This document shows positions 62,365 through 64,000 of a DNA stretch of 64,000 nt, piece by piece (position 1 is the stretch's first letter; every line of letters begins with the position of its first letter). The stretch lies in assembly GCF_023276435.1 (NCBI RefSeq), contig NZ_JALLPO010000029.1:62001-126000 (forward strand). Direction: 5' to 3'. Source of the stretch: Sphaerisporangium perillae (GTDB lineage Bacteria > Actinomycetota > Actinomycetes > Streptosporangiales > Streptosporangiaceae). A program made the position numbers and the translations under genes. The notes beneath the pieces were generated by a model. The model did not search any database. It was not told the DNA's origin and saw only the letters and a program-made list of their open reading frames with translations.

Positions 62365-62621
62365 GAGACGATTAATGGGGGGCCTCCGAACGCGCGAAAC
62401 GAGTGCGCTCAGATTACGACGATCTCGCACCCTCGGCGCCGACCGATGCCCAACTCGTCACCCGACCAATCGAACAAATCTTCCGGTGGACGTACACACC
62501 CCTGCGCAGGCCCTCCCGAAGGTTCACCGGTCACCCACCGCACAACGGCGCCGGCTTCGCCGCACCACGACCCACCGCCTCGGCGCCGGTAGGCAACCAT
62601 CCGGTACCCGGGGGTGGCGGA

Positions 62622-62890
62622 GCCCGGCTGGCGGAGCCGGGGTCGCGGAGCCCGGGGTCGCGGAGCCCGGGTCGCGGAACCCGGGGTCGCGGAGCCCGGG
62701 TCGCGGAACCCGGGGTCGCGGAACCCGGGGTCGCGGAACCCAGGGTCGCGGAACCCAGGGTCGCGGAACCCAGGGTCGCGGAACCCAGGGTCGCGGAGCC
62801 CAGGGTCGCGGAGCCCAGGGTCGCGGAACCCGGGGTCGCGGAGCCCTGGTCGCATAGCCCGGGTGGCGAGACCCGGAGGAGGCGGAGCCC
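62622..62890. repeat. 15-bp GC-rich minisatellite
   Basis: Fourteen near-identical units with core GGGTCGCGGAACCC lie between 62641 and 62849, with degenerate units on each side. Spacing is 15 bases except for three 14-base units, so no reading frame is kept throughout. Variants differ at two positions (GAACCC or GAGCCC; CCCGGG or CCCAGG), in runs. Each unit holds a GGGT/ACCC inverted repeat. The array lies upstream of the HAD gene at 61657 and downstream of the one at 62956. Confidence 0.85.
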
Positions 62891-62955
62891 GAGAGGTGGC
62901 ACAGTCCCGGAATGGCGCGGTTCCGAGGCGGAGTGGAAGCCGGGGACGGAGTCGG

Positions 62956-63594
62956 TCAGGTGGCGAAGTCGAAGGCCTTGGAGAGGGAGTCGACGACGGG
63001 GAAGCCGGAGGCGGCGAGGTCGGCGCGGCTGGTCATTCCGCCGGTGTACAGGACGGCTTGGGCGCCGACGTGCTGGGCCGCGTGCGCGTCGTCGATGCTG
63101 TCGCCGATCACCATGACCTGGGACGGCCTCACGTCGAGCGACTCGATGTGGGCCACCATGTGCTCGGCCTTGCCACCGCCGGGTGCCCCCTTGGACAGAC
63201 CGTCGATGCGGGCGAAGTACTCGTCGATGCCCAGTTCGGCTGCCTTGAGCACCAGCCGGTCGTGGGCCCACATGGACAGCAGCGACTGGGTGCGCCCGGA
63301 GTCCGCCCAGGTGCGCAGGCAGTCGAGTGCCTCCTCGGCGAGCGCGCAGGACAGCATCAGCCGGTGGTAGTGGTCATGGAAGGCCTGGTCGAGCTCCTCC
63401 CACTCCCCCACTCGCAACGGGCGGCCGAGCATGCGCTCGTAGGCGACCCAGATGGGCCGGGTGTAGGCGGCGCGGAATCCCTCATGGTCGAGAGCGGCCA
63501 GGCCGTAAGGCTTGAAGACCTCGTTCGTGGCACCCACGACGGCGTCGATGTCGTGGAACAGCGTCCCGTTCCAGTCCCAGATGATGTGCTTCAT
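62956..63594 (-). CDS. HAD-superfamily hydrolase, phosphoglycolate phosphatase-like
   Basis: A 212-residue protein with intact HAD motifs. Motif I is [16 protein letters not shown], motif II is the Ser in [12 protein letters not shown], motif III contains Lys in GGGKAEHMV, and motif IV is [18 protein letters not shown]. The cap domain is helical, with [25 protein letters not shown]-type enzymes dephosphorylate small sugars or nucleotides. ATG 63594 begins the conserved sequence. No partner operon is evident; the minisatellite follows its stop. Confidence 0.9.
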   Translation of the reverse strand: MKHIIWDWNGTLFHDIDAVVGATNEVFKPYGLAALDHEGFRAAYTRPIWVAYERMLGRPLRVGEWEELDQAFHDHYHRLMLSCALAEEALDCLRTWADSGRTQSLLSMWAHDRLVLKAAELGIDEYFARIDGLSKGAPGGGKAEHMVAHIESLDVRPSQVMVIGDSIDDAHAAQHVGAQAVLYTGGMTSRADLAASGFPVVDSLSKAFDFAT

Positions 63595-63797
63595 GGTGTC
63601 TCAAGCCTAATGCGCGACCACGGTACGTTCATCGGAATATCCCGCCACGAGACCCCCACGCCCATGGCGGACGGGCGAAACGACCGCCGGAATGTCATGC
63701 CGGACGGGACGACCGCCCGAGGTCATATGGCGGGCAGTACGACTGCCGGAATCACGCGGTGGACGGGAGGGGGTCGCGGCCGTGTCCGGGAGGCCGG

Positions 63798-64000
63798 TCA
63801 GGTGAGGAGGTCGGGGATCTCCTGGGTGGCGTACCACAGGAGCTCATGGGCCTCGGCGCCGTCGACGTCGAACCGGGCGTCCGCGTCGCCGGCGTCGGCG
63901 GCGAAGGCGGCGGTAACGGCCGCCTCCACGTCGGGCACGGCCTGCGGGTCGTCGATGTGGACCGACGCGATCTGCGTCATGCGCACCGAGACGGGGATGC
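63798..64000 (-). CDS. C-terminal part of a hypothetical protein, running off the right edge
   Basis: The open frame ends at 63798 and continues beyond base 64000 without a stop. Internal GTG 63986 and ATG 63980 could be starts of a short protein, but the frame before them also reads as protein-like (IPVSVRMTQ). The visible part is acidic (VPDVEAAVTAAFAADAGDAD, then DGAEAHELLWYATQEIPDLL). No motif is recognised. Whether it is a fragment or a short gene depends on sequence outside the window. Confidence 0.5.
   Translation of the reverse strand, partial: IPVSVRMTQIASVHIDDPQAVPDVEAAVTAAFAADAGDADARFDVDGAEAHELLWYATQEIPDLLT

Noticed and set aside
62622-62890. CRISPR array
   Set aside because: Units are contiguous 15-mers without spacers, and there are no cas genes.

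Overview
The window is chromosomal DNA from a very GC-rich actinomycete. Genes use GC-ending third codon positions, GTG starts are frequent, and the conserved core genes (ftsE, ftsX, smpB, ssrA, prfB, NAD-dependent glutamate dehydrogenase) are actinobacterial. WhiJ-type regulator sets, streptogrisin-like proteases, an ECF41 sigma factor and a decaprenyl-phosphoarabinose pathway together suggest Streptosporangiales (Nonomuraea, Microbispora or Streptosporangium-like). That placement is inference; no 16S gene is present. No phage, IS element, CRISPR array or tRNA gene was seen.

Layout. 1-4.6 kb: the 5' end of a DUF3068 protein, a LysR regulator and two tandem duplicated secreted S1 proteases. 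4.7-9.5 kb: a His-rich exported protein, a two-component system and a TAP-type alpha/beta hydrolase. 9.6-13.8 kb: a WhiJ-type regulatory trio (DUF397, HTH/DUF5753, divergent ATPase), an ECF41 sigma factor with its partner oxidoreductase, and the stump of a GNAT acetyltransferase. 13.7-30.1 kb: a cell-envelope glycan locus with dprE2, dprE1, a UbiA phosphoribosyltransferase, an acyltransferase, a methyltransferase, a second DUF3068 protein, an AftD-like arabinofuranosyltransferase, a GT4 enzyme, a DUF2613 peptide and two large uncharacterised membrane proteins. 30.1-42.7 kb: mixed metabolism and regulation, including an epoxide-hydrolase-like protein without its catalytic residues, a LAL regulator, a double acyl-CoA dehydrogenase, an LLM oxidoreductase, an HtrA-like lipoprotein and several hypotheticals. 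42.8-50.5 kb: tmRNA, a degenerate penicillin-binding lipoprotein, smpB, ftsX, ftsE, a zinc-ribbon membrane peptide, prfB and a lipoprotein. 50.6-64 kb: NAD-glutamate dehydrogenase, a Tat-exported FAD oxidoreductase, a VOC protein, acetoacetyl-CoA synthetase, a DUF2218-methyltransferase fusion, and two HAD hydrolases flanking a 15-bp minisatellite.

How the genes work together. UbiA, DprE1 and DprE2 should convert phosphoribosyl pyrophosphate and decaprenyl phosphate to decaprenyl-phosphoarabinose, which the AftD-like enzyme could use outside the membrane. Two gene junctions in this locus carry local duplications that pulled apart probable former ATGA overlaps. ssrA and smpB lie close together and form the trans-translation system; prfB is nearby. 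ftsE and ftsX form the divisome ABC module.

The most notable oddities are two probable pseudoenzymes (epoxide-hydrolase fold and penicillin-binding fold), a DUF2218-methyltransferase fusion, three gene fragments, a degenerate 29-bp tandem array at the ubiA-dprE1 junction, a hairpin that could mask the ribosome binding site of the ECF41 partner gene, and the minisatellite.
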